This document shows positions 1-12,333 of a DNA stretch of 64,000 nucleotides, one piece after another. Origin of the DNA: Pascua guehoae (lineage: Eukaryota; Basidiomycota; Tremellomycetes; Trichosporonales; Trichosporonaceae). The stretch covers positions 2,080,040 to 2,144,039 of the forward strand of contig BCJX01000001.1 in assembly GCA_001600415.1 (NCBI GenBank), given 5' to 3'. The translations under genes and the position numbers were made by a program. Positions within the stretch are counted from its first letter, which is position 1. Each line of letters begins with the position of its first letter. The notes below the pieces were generated by a model, which ran no database searches, was not told where the DNA came from, and saw nothing but the letters and a program-made list of their open reading frames with translations.

Positions 1-2
1 CA

Positions 3-405
3 AAGGTCGAGTGGGCACCGCTTATCGCCAACCCCGCCGTCGTGTTCCACGACGACTGCATCCGCGCCATCCGTGAGGCGTCTGTAGCGGCTATTGGACA
101 GGACGGCGTGCGCGACATTTACAGCGGCGCAGGCCACGACAGGTGAGTCTACTTTGTACGAGTTGAGCACAGGACGCTGACTGTTTCCAGCTACCTCACA
201 GCCCTCCACTGCCCCACGGGTATGATCTTTGTGCCGTGCAAAGAAGGCCTCTCGCACAACCCCGAAGAGTACTGCAAGCCAGAAGACTGGTACGTCGAGA
301 CTGAACCGTTTTCTTCGTTGATAATGTGCGCTCACTTTCAGTGCTCTCGGAGCCCAGGTCCTCCTGGACGCAGTGCTCGGCTACGATGCACACCGCACGG
401 AATGA
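3..405 (+). CDS. M20-family amidohydrolase (N-carbamoyl-amino-acid / allantoate amidohydrolase type), 3' end only
   Basis: The gene runs in from the left edge, so only its C-terminal part is present. Three exons can be read: 3-142, 191-289 and 342-405, joined across introns 143-190 (48 nt) and 290-341 (52 nt), both with GT..AG ends. The spliced frame gives the segments IYSGAGHD, MIFVPCKEGLSHNPEEYC and ALGAQVLLDAVLGY before a TGA stop. SGAGHDA, MIF(V)PS(C)KEG(I/L)SHNPEE is the hallmark C-terminal block of the hydantoinase/carbamoylase branch of peptidase family M20, where the His and Glu residues help form the dimetal and substrate site. These enzymes hydrolyse carbamoyl groups from N-carbamoyl amino acids, ureidopropionate or allantoate; the substrate cannot be told from this fragment. 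Family assignment is good, substrate unknown. Confidence 0.85.
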
Positions 406-900
406 GTGGTAGACTCCTATATAGACGAGACCGTAGCGACGACTGGCTGGCTGGCCACCTGTGTTTGAAGATGCACTTGGTTGTAATTGAATGACCCCGT
501 ACGCACGGTTCTGGGCGTCCCGTGTCGTGTGCATTTGGCGGCAATGTTATCTCGGTTCATTGGCGGCTAATCTTGGCGGCTAAATGCGGGCTGTGGGGCG
601 GCTAATTGGAGCCCCTTGTGGTTGAGGCTATCGGGGGCCGAGCATTGGGTCCCATGTCTCACTGACGACGCCAGGTGGGCAATGCATTGTATCGGCCAAG
701 TGCGGACTGCGGCCAGGTTCTGTGAATTCTATGGAAGATGTAGATGCTGTCGGGCACGCCGAGTCGTTCCCGATTACATGTCCAACTCCCTGAGGCCAAG
801 AGCTCAGACTCTGGCGCTCGGACTGATGACATGGTGACACTTGGGTTGTTGCGTTGACGCCCATCTAGTCCAGTAACACTCGATCCATTACACTCGTTCA
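406..900. other. Intergenic region between amidohydrolase and Zn2Cys6 regulator
   Basis: About 495 bp between two genes on the same strand. It must hold the terminator of the first gene and the promoter of the second. I see no convincing ORF, RNA gene or TATA box in it. Confidence 0.6.
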
Positions 901-3125
901 ATGGGGAGCACACGCCAGACCAAGGGCCGCTCGCGGGTCGGCTGCAGGCAGTGCCGTCTGGTAAGTGGTCGGTCACAGGAGCATCCCGTTGCCAGGTGCT
1001 GTGCTTATCTTTACATCGTAGGCGCGCAAGAAGGTGAGTTGACCGTTATGTCTTGCTTGCCCGATTCTGACTTTGTCTAGTGCGATGAGGCATACCCCTC
1101 CTGCGGTCGGTGTGTCCACCGAGAAACGGCATGCGACTACGACCGTCCGCGTGGCGTACGGCTGGGCAATCGCCGGCGGACGACGGGGTCTGTCAATGGC
1201 TCTGTAGCGTCGACGATGGACGCCTCCGATACCTGGTCCATGGAAAGTCCACCCGGTGACCCGAACGGCCCATCGCCAGCAACATCACCTCTCTCACTGC
1301 TTGGCCAGCATGTTGCAGAAGAGCCAGGCTCACAAGAGCCGTCGCCGCTCCAAGCGCAGACATTGGCCGAGCAAACGGAGCAATTGGGAGGGCTCGTGGC
1401 TCTCGTGGAAGGCGAGAGGTTCGTTGTTGTCTGGGACAGGATGCCACAGCGGGCTAGAGAACTGATCACAACAGCGATCCATTCCACGAGCTGCTCAAGG
1501 ACCTATTCGGGACCGCTCTGCAAGACCAGACTCTGTTCCCATCACCGTTCGACTAGTGCGTATCGCAAGTCTGCGCTGGTCCTGACCCGAGCAGCACATC
1601 AACTGAGCCATCATCTTCCCACGCAGATCCCGGAGTGATAGGCCCGTTTCTCAACGCGACAGCCCTCCAACATTCTCAGAATCCCACAGCGGGCATGGTG
1701 CGATCCTCGGAACCCGACGACGTGCGCCGCCGCTTCAACGCTCCCGGGACAGATCCACGGAGTGCGCTGCAGGGCATGATTGCCGCGCCCATTCTGGCAA
1801 CGCTGTCCGACACGGATGTCCGGCTGTACTACCACTTTATCGATGTGCAGGCGACGATCAGCGTTGCGTGCGAAGTGGACAACAACCCGCTCACGGGCTA
1901 CTTGATCCCCGTGTCGTTGTCTTCGGCACTCGAGGGCAAAAACGACGACAACCCCGCATTCCTCGCCCTCAAGGCGTGTGCGGCGACGCACCGCGCAAAC
2001 TTGATGGACAGCACCGAGACGGGCAACTCGTGGCCGTTCCGCACGATTGCGCAGACGTGCCGCAAGGGGGCGTACGCGCGGGTCGTGTCGGGCATCCACG
2101 ACGTGGCGGGTCTGGCCACCACCAAGCGCGAGCAGATTGCTGGCGGTATTGCCATTGTGTGTCATTGCCCGCCCCAGTCCGTCAATCGTCACGCGGCTGA
2201 CTCGCACAGCTCACACTCCTCGCCGTCGTCGATGGGAATGCGCGGCTCCTCCCCCGCCTCCTGGATGCGTACGGAGAAGCGCTCAAGTCTGTCGACCCAC
2301 ATACCCTGACGAGCTCTGAAATGTTCTTCATCTCAGTCATTAGCCTGTATCAGACGTGGCTGAGCTTTAGCCGTGTCGTCGTCCTCGACCAGCCTCCATC
2401 TTCGCCACTGTGTGACATGCTCCCGCCAGCCCTACGGTACAACGTTGCCGACCTGGACGTCATCTTCGGCGTGCGCCCAGAGACGTGCGACGAGCATCTC
2501 AAGCTGTATCGATTGATACACGGGTATCGCCGGGCGTGCTCGCGGGGCGACTCGGTCGGAACCGTCAAGGCGCAGCTCGAAGCCGACGAGCTCGCGACGA
2601 CCTGGGACGACGCGTTGGCCAATGACGTCGAGACCCGCCGCTCGATGACCAGTACCACGCCAGCGAGGGAACTTCGAATCGTCACCAGTCGCATAGTGAG
2701 TATTGTGATACCACAGCGCTGACTCGCACCAGATGCATCGTGCAGCCCTCCGCGTGCTCCTCCTGCAGGTCTTCTTCCAGTATCCCAAATCTGATTATCG
2801 CATCCAGGTACGCACACGCACCACCCTCACCAATGGCCTTTCAACTCACCACGCGCAGGAATGCGTACGCGCCGCGCTCGATGTCCTGGACGACATCAAG
2901 TGGGGCACCGAGTCGGGCTTGCTGATCCCGCTTACCATCCTGTCGACCGCCGCGCTCGACGACGACAACGAGCGCAACAGGTACCGCAAGCTCATGCGGC
3001 GGCTGTGTTGGAAGGGCAGTGCCGGCCCCCGGGCCGCGTTCGAGACGCTCAACATGGTCGAACGCGACTCGAAGCAGGATTGGCGCGAGGCCCTTACGCG
3101 GGCAGGTGCTCCGATCTTGGTCTAG
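901..3125 (+). CDS. Zn(II)2Cys6 fungal transcription factor with fungal-specific regulatory domain
   Basis: Eight exons fit: 901-960, 1022-1033, 1081-1418, 1475-1555, 1595-2156, 2210-2695, 2733-2807 and 2859-3125; introns are 37-61 nt with GT..AG ends. The spliced N-terminus holds a perfect binuclear zinc cluster, C-x2-C-x6-C-x6-C-x2-C-x6-C, beginning GCRQCRLARKKC and split by two introns. A Ser/Pro/Gln-rich linker follows, then a long helical region (segments such as LYYHFIDVQ, GGIAILTLLAVVDGN, LLLQVFFQYP) typical of the fungal-specific transcription factor domain of the Fungal_trans_2 type. The intron at 1556-1594 removes an in-frame TAG and the one at 2157-2209 restores frame; both are needed. 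It should act in the nucleus as a DNA-binding regulator. It lies just downstream of the amidohydrolase on the same strand; regulation of that gene is only a guess. The ATG at 901 is the only one upstream of the cluster in frame. Confidence 0.88.
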
Positions 3126-3452
3126 CGACCTCGCATACCTAGCAGAGTGGGGACTGGTGCCCCTTGGAGGTTGGGACAGCCCCCCTCCTCTGGCTGTCCG
3201 TGATAGGTTGTATGGTAAATAAATACGTTGTAATGTGGCTTCATGAAACGCTGGTGTGCAATGGCGACTTAAGCAGCAAATTGGCAGCCTCTTGGCAACT
3301 TCTCCACACCCGTGGTCTCCCAAGCCACCAAGTGTTCTCTCGGCAATGGTCTCGCAATACCATAACAGCGTGCTCAACAGCTACAGTTTCCTAGCAAAGC
3401 ATGCATAAGAGCCATCACAGTGATCAACTAGACACGAAAACACACCGCCTCT
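3126..3452. other. Convergent 3' region between regulator and ABC transporter
   Basis: About 330 bp between the stop codons of two convergent genes. It should hold both polyadenylation regions; an AT-richer patch with 'gtaaataaatacg' lies near 3213-3226. No gene seen. Confidence 0.55.
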
Positions 3453-6400
3453 CTACCCCTCCATCGCCTGCACGAGCTGTGCAAAGTAACTGTCCTTGTT
3501 GTTTTTGAGGGTTTCGGGCGAGTCAAACTCGAGCACCTTGCCCTTGCCCAGCACGAGAATCTTGTCGTAGTCCATGACGGTCGCGAGGCGGTGGGCGACG
3601 GTGAGCACAGTCGTCGACGAGGGGAGGTTGCGGATCGACTGTTGGATGACGGCGTCCGTCTCAAAGTCGACCGACGCAGTGGCCTCGTCGAGAATGAGCA
3701 CCTTCGAGTTGCGCACCAGCGCACGCGCGAGGGCCACAAGCTGCCGCTGTCCTTGGGACAGGTTGGAGCCGCCGGCCGAAATGAGCGTGTCGAGGGTCAG
3801 GCGCATCGGTGTCGTGGCGCCGTTCTCCGAGCGGCGGACGTTGCTCAGGCCAGACGCTTCCATGGCATCATTGAGCGTGGCGTCGTCGGCCTCGTCGAAT
3901 GGATCGAGGTTGCTACGCAGCGAGCCCGAGAGCAGGATGGGGTCTTGGGGAATGATGGTAACACGCGAACGCAGGTCGTGAAGGTTAATCTTGTCCGTCT
4001 CAATGCCGTCAATCATGACCGTGCCGCTAGTGGGAAGCATGCGCAGCATGGCAAGGGCCTAATAGTCAGCACATATTCACCGTACTAAATACCATATCAC
4101 TCACCAGAGTGGACTTGCCCGAGCCAGTACGACCGACAATTCCCACCCTCTCGCCGCTCGCAATGTGGACATTCAGGTTATCCAACACGGTGGGACCGCC
4201 CTCAAAGTACTTGGCGCAGAGGTCCTTGAGGACAATTTCACCCGACGTCGGCCATGCCGCGGGAGGCTTCTTCGAGTCGACGGGGGGAGTTTCCTGGTCA
4301 ATGACAAGGTAGTCCTCAATGCGCTGCGAGTTAGGTCCGTCTCAAGTATACCCCAACTCACCTCGACAGCATTGCCCTGGACCTCGAACTCGTTGAGGGT
4401 GCGGACCCACCACTAGAGCGTCAGTTTCAAGGTCGGCCACGTCGCACGTACCAGAATCATGCCGGCAAACGAAATGGCCTGCGTGAGCACAAAGCCTGAA
4501 GTGGAAGCGTCCAACGAAGACGCATAAACCAGGAATGCACCAAGGCCAGCCGAAAAGGCGCCACCGAGCATGTCGATACGAAGAGTCACCCAGCGGTTGA
4601 GGTTGTAGAACGCCGTGGACGCACGGCTGTACTTGTCGGCCCTGACACGGGTCTCGGCACGCATTTGGTCCTGGGCACCATAGGCACGGATCGAGACAAT
4701 GCCCGCAACAGCACCCGCAAGGTGGGAGAACAGCGGCGTCTTTGCGTTGGACTGCTCGCGCTTGACACTGAGCTGGGCATGGATATAGAGCTCGCCAATA
4801 AACGCTCCCAAGGCGCCAATGATCTAGGTGTTAGGGAACAATGTTACAACCCTAAGGTGGATACTCACAACAGCGGGAGCAGAGAACAGAGGCACAAAGA
4901 TGACAACAGTGATAAACTTGATGACAAGGGCGGCAGAAAGGTCAATGACCTGGTCCGAAAGGTCAGTGAACGACATGTCCACAGCGCGAATATCCTTTGT
5001 GAAACGGCCAAGGATACGGCCAACTGGTGTCGAGTCAAGGAAGCGCATGGGTGCTGGGCAGGTCAGCGTTAGCGTCCCTTGGTGGTCGCAGCAGCTGCAC
5101 TTACCACCAAAGATATTGTCGACGAGCTTTGCGTGAATGACACGCGACGCCTTCATTGAGCCAATGTAAAAGATGGTCACCGAGCCGCCAATAGTCACTG
5201 TTGACAGGAAAACCCACACTCCCTCCCATCCAAGCCAGAACGCGACCGAGACCTGGCTAGGGTCATCAGCACGGTCATAGGCCTTGCTCCACAGACCAAG
5301 CCAGTAGGTCTGGAAGGCGGTAATGGCTTGGGCCGAGATGAGAAGGCCAAAGTAAAGGAACCAGAACGCAGGTCCACCAAATGTGCTGAAGAAGGAGAAC
5401 AGTGCGCGACGCGAGATGCGGCCCTCGGACTTTTCCTCGTCCTTGATGAGCTTGTTGGCGGGCTTGGCAGTATCGACCAGTGTCGACGCCGACTGTTGCG
5501 AAGACCCCTGAGATGAAGCTTGGCCAATCTTGGAGAGGTCGACCATAGAGCTGGCTGTCGAAACCGTCTTTGAGTCAATGGGACCGGCCCTAGCAATAGT
5601 GCCGTTTTCGTTCAGAGTGACAACAAAGTCGGCAACCTGAGACGAGAGGCCCACGTGGTGCGTGACAAGAAGGATCGTGCGGTCCTTGATAAGGTCACCC
5701 TTGAAGAGATTGTCCAGGATAAAGCGCGAAGTAAGCGTGTCCAGGGCAGAGAAGATGTCTGCATGTTAGCTTTAACCATCTCATTAGCTGAACCCACCGT
5801 CAAGAAGCACAACTGCAGTGTTGCAGTAAATGGCGCGGGCGAGCGTGATACGGGCCTTCTGACCGCCACTGAGGGTGACACCCTTTTCGCCAATCTCTGT
5901 CTCGTCTCCGTCATCGAAGAGCTTGAGGTCGGGCAAGAGTGCGCAGTCGTGCAGGACCTGGCGGTAGCGGGCATCGTCGTACGGGCGTCCAAACAAAATG
6001 TTGTCCTTGACCGAACACGACATGCACCAGCTCTCCTGCGCAGCGTAGCTCACGCCCCCCTCCCGAGGAAGGTAGAAGAACGACTTGTCGTCCCAGGGCT
6101 CAAAGTGCAGCTCGCCAATGAGCGCCTGCAGGAGCGAACTCTTGCCTGAACCGGTGGGGCCAGTGATGAGGTTGACACCACCCTTGACAAACGTAAGGTC
6201 GGGAATGCGCAGGCGGAAGTTGATAATGTTCTTGTTGTCATTGTCTACACCCCATGCAAAGGTGGCGTCCTTGATCCGAATCAGACCATTGGCCTCGGCC
6301 TCGAGCTGCTCTGGGGTCTGGATCGTCGCACGGTGACCTTGCGAGTAGACGTCGACCATGTCGCTCTCTTGCAAGAAGTCGTTGAGGCGCTTGACCGAGA

Positions 6401-8988
6401 CATACGAGTTGACATATTCGCTCAGGAACCAGAACGCCTGGGGGTCAGCGATTGAATACGTCCTAATGTAGGCTCACCATCATCATCATGTTCTTCAGGA
6501 GCTCGAGGACAGTCATACTGCTGAAGACAGTAGCGGCTGTGAGCGGACGCTTCTGAATTAGGGTGTAGGCGGCAAACGAGACGCCCATAGTGAGGATTGG
6601 CAAGAGCATGTTGACAAGGTTTGTAAGGCTGCACGTCAGTGTTGGACCCAGCAGGTAAGAACGCACAGGCTCATGATGCGCCTCTTCCAAGTCAAGACGA
6701 GCTCTTCCTCGCGCTTGGCAGCAATGCGGGCCTTGATGCGGTCTTCCCAGCCAAACATCTTGATGATGCGCAGCGCACCGATAGCCTCGGTAACAGTGTC
6801 GACGCGGGTATCAGTCTGCGAGGTGTCAGTGGTGTCAAGGAGCACAAACATACCGCTGCCATGCGCTTGGTCTGCACATCCGCGCTCAGCTTGGTGAGCA
6901 AGCCGGGAAGGGGTAACGTGAGGGCCATGAACGCCACACCAAACAGAGCACCTAAATGTAAGTGTGGATCAAAGTGGTAGGGACTCACTCCAGCTGAGAA
7001 GCTCAAAGAGGACATAGAGGGCGAGAACGAGCTGAATGGGAGTGTAGATGAAGAGGAGCGGGAGGTCGCGGCCTGGAGGTCAGCTTCAAGGTCGCAGGGA
7101 CAGCTCCTCACCTTCAACAATGGACTCAATGTCCTGCGAAATGAGAACATTGATCTTGCCAACCATGCCTTGTCCCTTTGCGGCCTTTTCTGTCGATTTG
7201 CCGTCGCCCTTGCTGTCGCTCTTGTCGCCCTTGGTGGCACTGCCAGCTTCGGTCTCGGACGTGGATGAGCCAGTGTCCTCGACCTCGATCGTGGGGACAT
7301 CTGCGGCGGGCTCGGCCGAGTCGTCGCCGATCGTATCTCTGATGCGGAGGCGAAGGGCATGGTCAAAGACGAGCTGACTCAAGACTGCTTCGCAGCGGAC
7401 GAGACAGCGCGTCATGATGAAAATGTAGTACTGGAACAGCATGCTGCTGAAGGTAGGGCCTGTCGGGGTTAGCTGATGGAACCACCGAGGGATGTGTGCG
7501 GCTCTCACCAATGAACAGCAAAGCGACCCAGACAATGGGCTTGATCTTGGCACCGACGCCGTCCGTTGAAAGATAGGTGAGGAGCTGGTTGATGCAGATT
7601 GTAGGAATAAGCTCTGCGGCACCCACGACAACACAGACGGCACCTGACGTCAGTGGGTGAGTAACATGGGGAGTCTACCCACTTGTTTTCAAGAGCTCAA
7701 CGCGGAAAGAGTAGACCAGGCCGTAGAAGAGGTGAAGCGGCTTGAGACCCTTCTCACGACGGCGGATGGGGTCGAGGTTCTCGCCGTACTTGTGGTATAC
7801 GACATCGGCACGGTCATAGTCGGCCAGCGGGTGCTGAGTGGGTAAGCAATGACAAGCGTTACAGAACCCACCATCTCGTCGTAGGGGAGAGAGGACACCT
7901 TCCAGGCCCTGAGGACAAGCGGAGTCATAAACTCGAAGAAGATGAACGAGAGGAAGGACGCCGTCTGTTCTGGGTGGATCTGGTCTGCGGGTGTGGGGTT
8001 GAGCGGGTCCACGGGGACGTAGATGCCAGGACGGAGGCCAGGGATCAAGATGGCCGTGGCCCCGAGGATGCCGACGCGCGACCAAGTAATTGCATTGTCC
8101 AGGTCCGAGGGCGAGAGGTAGGTTGTGAGCTCTGGCCAAATGTCGCGGTACGCAAAGAGAGCAAACGCGAGGAGGAGCAGGACGTCCACATGACGAGTGA
8201 GGCGGCGGCGGAGGCGCGACGTGCGCGTGCCCATGGTCAGGAGGAGGAAGGAGAAGAGAATGTTGTACAGCTGTCGGGTTAGCGCTTGTACGGCCTCTGT
8301 CACCCACATAGAAAAAGCAGGCGCCAAACTCTCCCCACTCGAGGGACGAGTAGTCGCCGACGGTATTCTTGTTCTTTTTCTTCTTCTTCTTCTTCTTGAG
8401 CGCCTCGAGGAGCGACCTGCCGTCGGTTCCCTTGTTGGACTCGGGTGACTCGGCCTGGATCGTGGCATAGATGCTGAGACCGAGGAGGGTAGCGAGAGCG
8501 AGGAATCGAAGGAATTCGAGCAGGACAATCTGCGTGCCGATACTACGCAGGGAGCGGATGTGCGCGCGGAAGTCTGCCCACAGCCCCTGCGAGGGAAGGT
8601 AGGGCGTGGGGGCCACGGGTTCCGCCTCGACTTCGGCATCGTCGTCGACTGCGAGGGGCTCATAGTTTTTGCGCACTATGCGGCGGTGCACCCAGCGCGA
8701 GACAATGGGCACGACATAGGAGAGGAGGAGGATTGACGCCGAGATGACGACCGCGAGGGGGAGGAGGAAGAGCGTGTGTTGCAACAAGAAGGGTTGGGGA
8801 CTGCGGGAGTTAGAACTGCAAGCAAGGAAGCAAGATAGGAGGTAAGGGGATGGGAAGACACCAAGTACGAACTGAGGTTTAGGCTTGTTGGACTTGTTGA
8901 CATCTATGCTCTCGTTGCTGGCCATCCACACAGCCTGTACAAGACCGGCACCGGCCTGCGCGATAGCGAGGGTGTCCCCCGAAGACAT
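3453..8988 (-). CDS. ABCC/MRP-type full-length ABC transporter
   Basis: A multi-exon gene starting at the ATG at 8988 (MSSGDTLAIAQ) and ending at the TAG at 3453; roughly 1,500 residues after removal of many 40-70 nt introns. The N-terminus has several extra hydrophobic segments (for example LLPLAVVISASILLLSYVV and LRFLALATLLGLSIY), the TMD0-like extension of the ABCC class, followed by two transmembrane domains and two nucleotide-binding domains. NBD1 shows Walker A GPTGSGKSS near 6161, LSGGQ near 5870 and, across an intron, LLDDIFSALD, with Asp where the catalytic Glu would be. NBD2 shows GRTGSGKST near 4132-4105, signature LSQGQRQ and LILDEATASVD. This degenerate NBD1 and intact NBD2 is usual for ABCC. 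A run of nine lysines lies in the linker near 8390. The likely role is ATP-driven export or vacuolar uptake of conjugates or organic anions, as in fungal Ybt1/Bpt1/Ycf1 proteins; substrate unknown. Example introns: 4059-4104 and an in-frame one near 8805-8870. Confidence 0.9.
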
Positions 8989-9293
8989 GCTGGCGGGGGC
9001 GAGGGCCGTGATGTTGATTGAGAGGAGAGGCCGGGACGGGGCAGCGCACAGAGGCGGCGTGTAGAGTTTGTTGTTGTAGCGCCCTGCTCGTTATCGCTTC
9101 CAGGCGGCAGGTGCAGGCAGGTAATTCGCCAGTCGTGATTCCGTCAACGGCCGATGGTTGACACTTGGACCGAAAGAGTGGGAGAAGCAACGAGGGTGTT
9201 TCTCACAAACGACGAGCAGCACACGAGCAAGAAATGGTGCTACGAGTAGATTTGATCAGAAAGAAACAGGCAAGGTAGTGCGGATCCGCACAA

Positions 9294-9309
9294 GGGGGGG
9301 GGGGGGGGG
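9294..9309. repeat. G homopolymer (16 G)
   Basis: A run of 16 G on the plus strand, about 300 bp upstream of the ABC transporter start. It is followed by more G-rich sequence, so the length may be unreliable in the assembly. Confidence 0.9.
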
Positions 9310-9499
9310 CCAGCGGGCGGGGGCCGGACCCGGCACCCAAAGGGTTCCACGGGGGCCCACGGGCACCAACCTTTTTGCTTTTGCCTGCGGTTGGCTTACT
9401 TTTTTAGCAACATGACCATGCCGTGCACACCCCGCGCACCCATAATGACATGCGGCCTCATGCGCTCAACTGCGAGGGTGCAGCACGCGCTCCACCAGG

Positions 9500-9507
9500 T
9501 CACGTGA
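9500..9507. promoter_or_regulatory. Perfect TCACGTGA E-box palindrome
   Basis: TCACGTGA lies about 510 bp upstream of the ABC transporter start codon. The CACGTG core is the site of fungal bHLH factors of the Cbf1/Pho4/SREBP kinds. Function here is inferred from sequence only. Confidence 0.4.
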
Positions 9508-10925
9508 TATCGCTTCCCTCTGCCATTCTTGGGCGATTTTGCCTCTTTGGGAAGCGAGCCTGGGGGCGCGTGCGGTATGGACGACGCTAAAGCTGCCAAA
9601 GTTGCAAACCATCCCTCATCAAACGTGCAGGAGTCATTTTGTGGGGCCCACACCATACCCTCAATCGGGACTTGCCCCTCGGCCTCGAGGCGCTGCGATT
9701 GGTGCTCGGGACAACGACGTTGCAGCTATCGCCCAGTGACCATATGGCGACAGTGCAGACCCTTGCAAACACAACTGCACCCAACCGGCCCAGCCATGAT
9801 CCGCAGCGGGCTGCTCGCCGTTGCCTGGCATTTCACAAGGTTTGGTTGGGTGGAGCACTGCTGTAAATGAACCGACAAGTGTGCCGCAGGAGCATGTGGT
9901 GCAGCCTGGTGACTCGAGTCGCGCAAGATGATAGCACCACTCGGAGCCGAGCCGAGCCGGCTCCCAGCCTTCGGCTTAACTGTACTTGGTTTCTGTGCAC
10001 CATATCCGATTCTCCAGGTCGTATGTAGGGCTGCGGCACTTGCCGCAGTTCGCAGCACGCGCTCCCGAAGTGTGCGGCTGTGTCCAGAGAAACGAGCGTG
10101 TCGGCCGTGTCGGGCATGCCGTTAAAGGAACTTGTGCTCCCAAGTATGGATGACTGTTGTTGACAGAGCTGACCAGCTACGAGTTCGCGTGCTGAAGTGC
10201 TCACGGGCGCGGGTTGAGACATGGGCTGTGGACACCATACAATGGGAGCAGACCTGACCTCGACGTGCCATCGCGGAAGCGATAGTGCAGCCGGCCCGTT
10301 CCAGTCCTTTCAACGGCCGCCGCCTGATCAGAGGAACATCTGCTACTACCGCTCAGCAGAGCACCTTCCGCCGAACACCAGACCAAAGCACATCTCACCC
10401 TGCATTCTTCAACGCACACACTGATACTCGACCAGCTCCTGGGTAACTGAGGTACTGTGCAGCTCACTGACGGTATACACCCACCTCGACCAATCCGACC
10501 GCACCCCAGGCGGAATTCGGCTCATACCAATATGTAGCCCACCTATCTTCGGGATACGCCTCGGCGCACGTGGACGGAAATTATGTACCGTGGACGTGAA
10601 CAGTGCGCCGAGCTTCTCGCCGTTTCCCTGTGTCGGCGCATCTTTTGGATCTCGGCGGCCGGACACTGGCAACTCACGGGAGGCGGGCTTGTCAGCTGTC
10701 GGCGCGTGAAAGGGATCGATGGTGGCCCAGTGTGTAACGGCCGTTCTGGCCAGCTGATGCCATGGCAGCTTCCGGTTTCGACAGGACGGACAGGACCTAC
10801 GCGACCTTGGTTGCCGTTGCCGTCCAGCTGTGCGCCACATGCCGTAGCGCGTATCACCAGACGAGATACAGGAGTTGGACGTTTCATGTCAATGCGCGCT
10901 CATAGTCGCGTGCCAGGCTGCTTCT

Positions 10926-11237
10926 ACAGAAAGTGTCAAAAAGGACCATGAGAGGCGCAGGGTAAGATTTATCTTGCGCTGCCGAACGCTCATCTCAGCA
11001 CCAGCTTGGAGCTACAGAGGGTGTCAAAAGCACCAGCTTAGAGCTACAGAGGGTGTCAAAAAGGAACCAGTAAGGCGCAGGGATGCCGAGGCATGCAGAT
11101 GCTGAGCTGCTGCAGACATGCAGACGTTGCAGGAGTCCGCCAGTCTCACCGTGCGCCATTACTCGTTCCTTTTTGACACCCTCTGTACATGCCACGGCAT
11201 CCCTGCGCCCCTCGCAGTCCTTTTTGACACTCTCTGT
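10926..11237. repeat. Cluster of direct and inverted copies of a GTGTCAAAAAGGA-containing repeat
   Basis: The motif ACAGAgGGTGTCAAAAAGGA occurs at 10926-10945 (one variant), 11014-11030 (partial) and 11046-11065. Its reverse complement occurs at 11167-11186 and 11218-11237. Flanking sequence is also shared: GGCGCAGGGATGCCG-GGCATG follows the motif on the left at about 11074-11095 and appears reverse-complemented on the right at about 11188-11210. Within the left half a 32-bp direct repeat (GCACCAGCTT-GAGCTACAGAG...) spans 10998-11029 and 11030-11061. The arms could fold into an imperfect hairpin of some 190 bp. No coding capacity is apparent. It resembles a miniature inverted-repeat element or a decayed dispersed repeat. 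Confidence 0.75.
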
Positions 11238-12333
11238 ACTTCGCCCGCGCCTTTGGACTGCTGCCCGATCATCCCATGGCTCAGACACGAGATCCGCAAG
11301 ACCCCGAGAGATGTCTGGGTGCCAGGCTTGCCGTGAGGAGGGACGAAGGAAAGTTCCCAGGCCCAGAATTGGGACTGGTGTCATTGTCTTCGACATCGGT
11401 TTGATTGAGGTGATACAGCGTTGTGTGCTGCGGAGCAGATTGGGCCATACACGCCACTGAGCCCACCGTGATAGATGCTGGATGTTCAGATGACTATCTG
11501 TTGGAGCCCACCATTAGGATGATACACCAGCGGCCGCCACATACCTCGGAGCGGGCGACCTGGTTAGTGACACGGCCGAGCTCGAGGTGACGGAATGGGA
11601 TCTAGTCACGGACGGTGAGACTGAGAACGGGCGGCGTGATAAGACCCGCCCAACTGACCATTTGTACAGTATCTCGGCTGCGTTTCCGTTTGCAGTGTCG
11701 CGCTTCCCGCGCTGCAACAAAAATCTCACCAAGGGCGGCTCGTGTCGAAAATCACAAGCGCGGACTGCAAGATCACGAGATGCAGGTTGTCTCCCGGGCG
11801 GTTTCTGGCGCCGTGTCTGAGGCAGTTGCCCGTCCAGTCTCCGTGTCCGTGCAAAGTCCGAGTGTCCGTGTCCGCTCTGTCTCCGTATCTGTGCTCGGCA
11901 CGGGTATCTGAATTAGTTGGTCATGAAGGTAAAAATAGTTGGTCATGAGCGCTCGGGTTTGATATCAGCGCTGAGAGCATGTCCCGTGCCGTCATGTCAC
12001 GCTGCCCACTCGGCCGGCCCTATGGACTAGGACAAAGCTCGACAGAAGTGGCGGACACTGATGGTCACAGGTTTGCCATGCCCAGTTTTGAGTTGAAATC
12101 GATCGGCGCGGGCGTAGCTGTTGCTGCTGCGTGGTAGAGTATTTCGAATCCATGCCCTCGGCCAGCTCGGCCTCTTTCTCATTTGCGCGTGTGGGGCGTT
12201 GCCATTGACACCTCGTGACCACAGATCGATGGAGATAGCCGATAAGAGGGGGGTGGATGGAATGGATAACCCCTAAACGTCACTCCTAGCACGCGTCTCC
12301 TGGCAGCTCTCAGTTTCAACTCTTCATCCTGAC

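Larger units (their letters stand above)
8989..12333. other. Gene-poor region upstream of the ABC transporter
   Basis: About 3.3 kb without a supportable gene. The first few hundred bases left of 9,500 should hold the ABC transporter promoter, with a G homopolymer at 9294-9309 and a perfect TCACGTGA site at 9500-9507. Short ORFs occur on both strands but show no domain, no consistent splice structure and overlap one another in several frames. The repeat cluster at 10.93-11.24 kb is listed separately. Confidence 0.6.

Noticed and set aside
11310..11400. Zinc-cluster-like MSGCQACREEGRRK
   Set aside because: Only the first Cys pair is present; the remaining cysteines of a Zn2Cys6 cluster are missing in every frame.
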